DNA from: Allopontixanthobacter sp041552775
Lineage (GTDB): Bacteria; Pseudomonadota; Alphaproteobacteria; Sphingomonadales; Sphingomonadaceae
Direction: 5' to 3'
Assembly: GCA_041552775.1 (NCBI GenBank)
Contig: JBFEKH010000046.1
Location: forward strand, 1 to 14,781
Length of the DNA: 14,781 bases
Of the stretch, positions 14,568 through 14,781 are shown in pieces; the stretch's first letter is position 1; each line of letters starts with the position of its first letter. The notes below the pieces were generated by a model that saw nothing but the letters and a program-made list of their open reading frames with translations, was not told the DNA's origin and searched no databases. The position numbers and the translations under genes are program-made.

Positions 14568-14620
14568 GCGCTGCGCGGGGCGTAGAGAGGGCGTAGCCCG
14601 CCCGGAGGCGCGCGTAGCGC
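14568..14620. repeat. GC-rich hairpin between fic and the IS21 remnant
   Basis: GCGCTGCGCG near 14568 can pair with CGCGCGTAGCGC ending at 14620 (one mismatch or bulge), and the interior repeats GGGCGTAG twice. It follows a 'GGGACCCC' stretch of the kind I associate with IS21 right ends. It could be a terminator-like structure or part of the IS end. The remaining bases of 14415-14653 hold no gene that I recognise. Confidence 0.4.
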
Positions 14621-14653
14621 ACTGCATCTTTGGTTGAGTGCTGTTGGGGTAGA

Positions 14654-14781
14654 TCAGCTGCGGTTTCTGAAGCGCCAGCTGTCATTGCCGGTTTCGAGGA
14701 CGTCACAATGATGCGTGACACGATCCAGAAGCGCGGTGGTCAGGTTCCGCCAACAAAGTTGCTGTTCCCAGGCCTGTTCGC
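14654..14781 (-). pseudogene. IstB-like ATP-binding protein, C-terminal end (IS21 family)
   Basis: The minus-strand frame ending in TGA at 14654-14656 encodes 'LTTALLDRVTHHCDVLETGN', followed by 'DSWRF'. This is the characteristic C-terminus of IS21-family IstB helper ATPases ('TTALLDRLTHHCDIVETGNxSWRF'). The gene continues beyond the window edge. The preceding residues 'WEQQLCWRN' do not match the usual 'F.EWP.VFGD' segment, so the gene may be divergent or damaged. In intact IS21 elements IstB works with the IstA transposase; istA would lie outside the window. Confidence 0.75.

Overview
The window looks like an accessory, repeat-rich stretch of an alphaproteobacterial chromosome, most likely Sphingomonadales (Erythrobacter/Altererythrobacter-like). 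This rests on protein style, moderate GC, GTG starts and the type of intergenic repeats; it is inference, as no rRNA or other taxonomic marker is present.

Layout. 1-160: 3' tail of a transposase. 179-847: a small PilZ-domain gene (minus strand) between two ~92-bp direct repeats, with a long inverted repeat beside the second copy. 931-2018: a convergent pair whose stop codons overlap, an HhH-domain lipoprotein (+) and an MsrQ/ferric-reductase-like heme membrane protein (-). 2099-2512: a ~410-bp repeat (copy A) holding a 16-nt match to the 3' end of a tRNA-Ser gene, that is an integrase attachment-like site. 2554-10277: the core of the window. A four-gene overlapping minus-strand operon encodes a receiver-only response regulator, a TPR plus YaiO-like outer-membrane barrel, a membrane-anchored HEAT-repeat protein and a processive-type GT2 glycosyltransferase. 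A decayed ankyrin-like fragment follows. Divergently, a 1195-residue hybrid histidine kinase carries MASE1, three PAS, HisKA, HATPase, REC and Hpt domains. 10290-10640: a 5'-truncated IS630 transposase abutting the kinase stop codon, followed by a 94-bp tandem duplication. 10885-11290: repeat copy B with the same tRNA-Ser-like core. 11438-12265: an MtfA/M90-type zinc peptidase. 12325-12455: a partial third copy of the repeat's right half. 12930-14414: a Fic protein with its own inhibitory helix motif, behind an AT-rich, motif-rich leader. 14654-14781: the C-terminal end of an IS21-type IstB helper.

How the parts may work together. The GT2 enzyme (inner membrane, catalytic domain in the cytosol) and the TPR/beta-barrel protein (periplasm and outer membrane) have the architecture of synthase-dependent exopolysaccharide systems such as Pga and Bcs. 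The HEAT protein has one N-terminal membrane segment and probably faces the cytosol, so it could link the synthase to the receiver-only regulator. The divergent kinase is the obvious phosphodonor. The polymer is unknown, and the wiring is inference from gene order and domains.

The operon and kinase lie exactly between the two att-containing repeats (about 8.79 kb apart), so this block may be an integrated or excisable island that has since been eroded by IS elements. No integrase is visible. No tRNA, rRNA or CRISPR was found.
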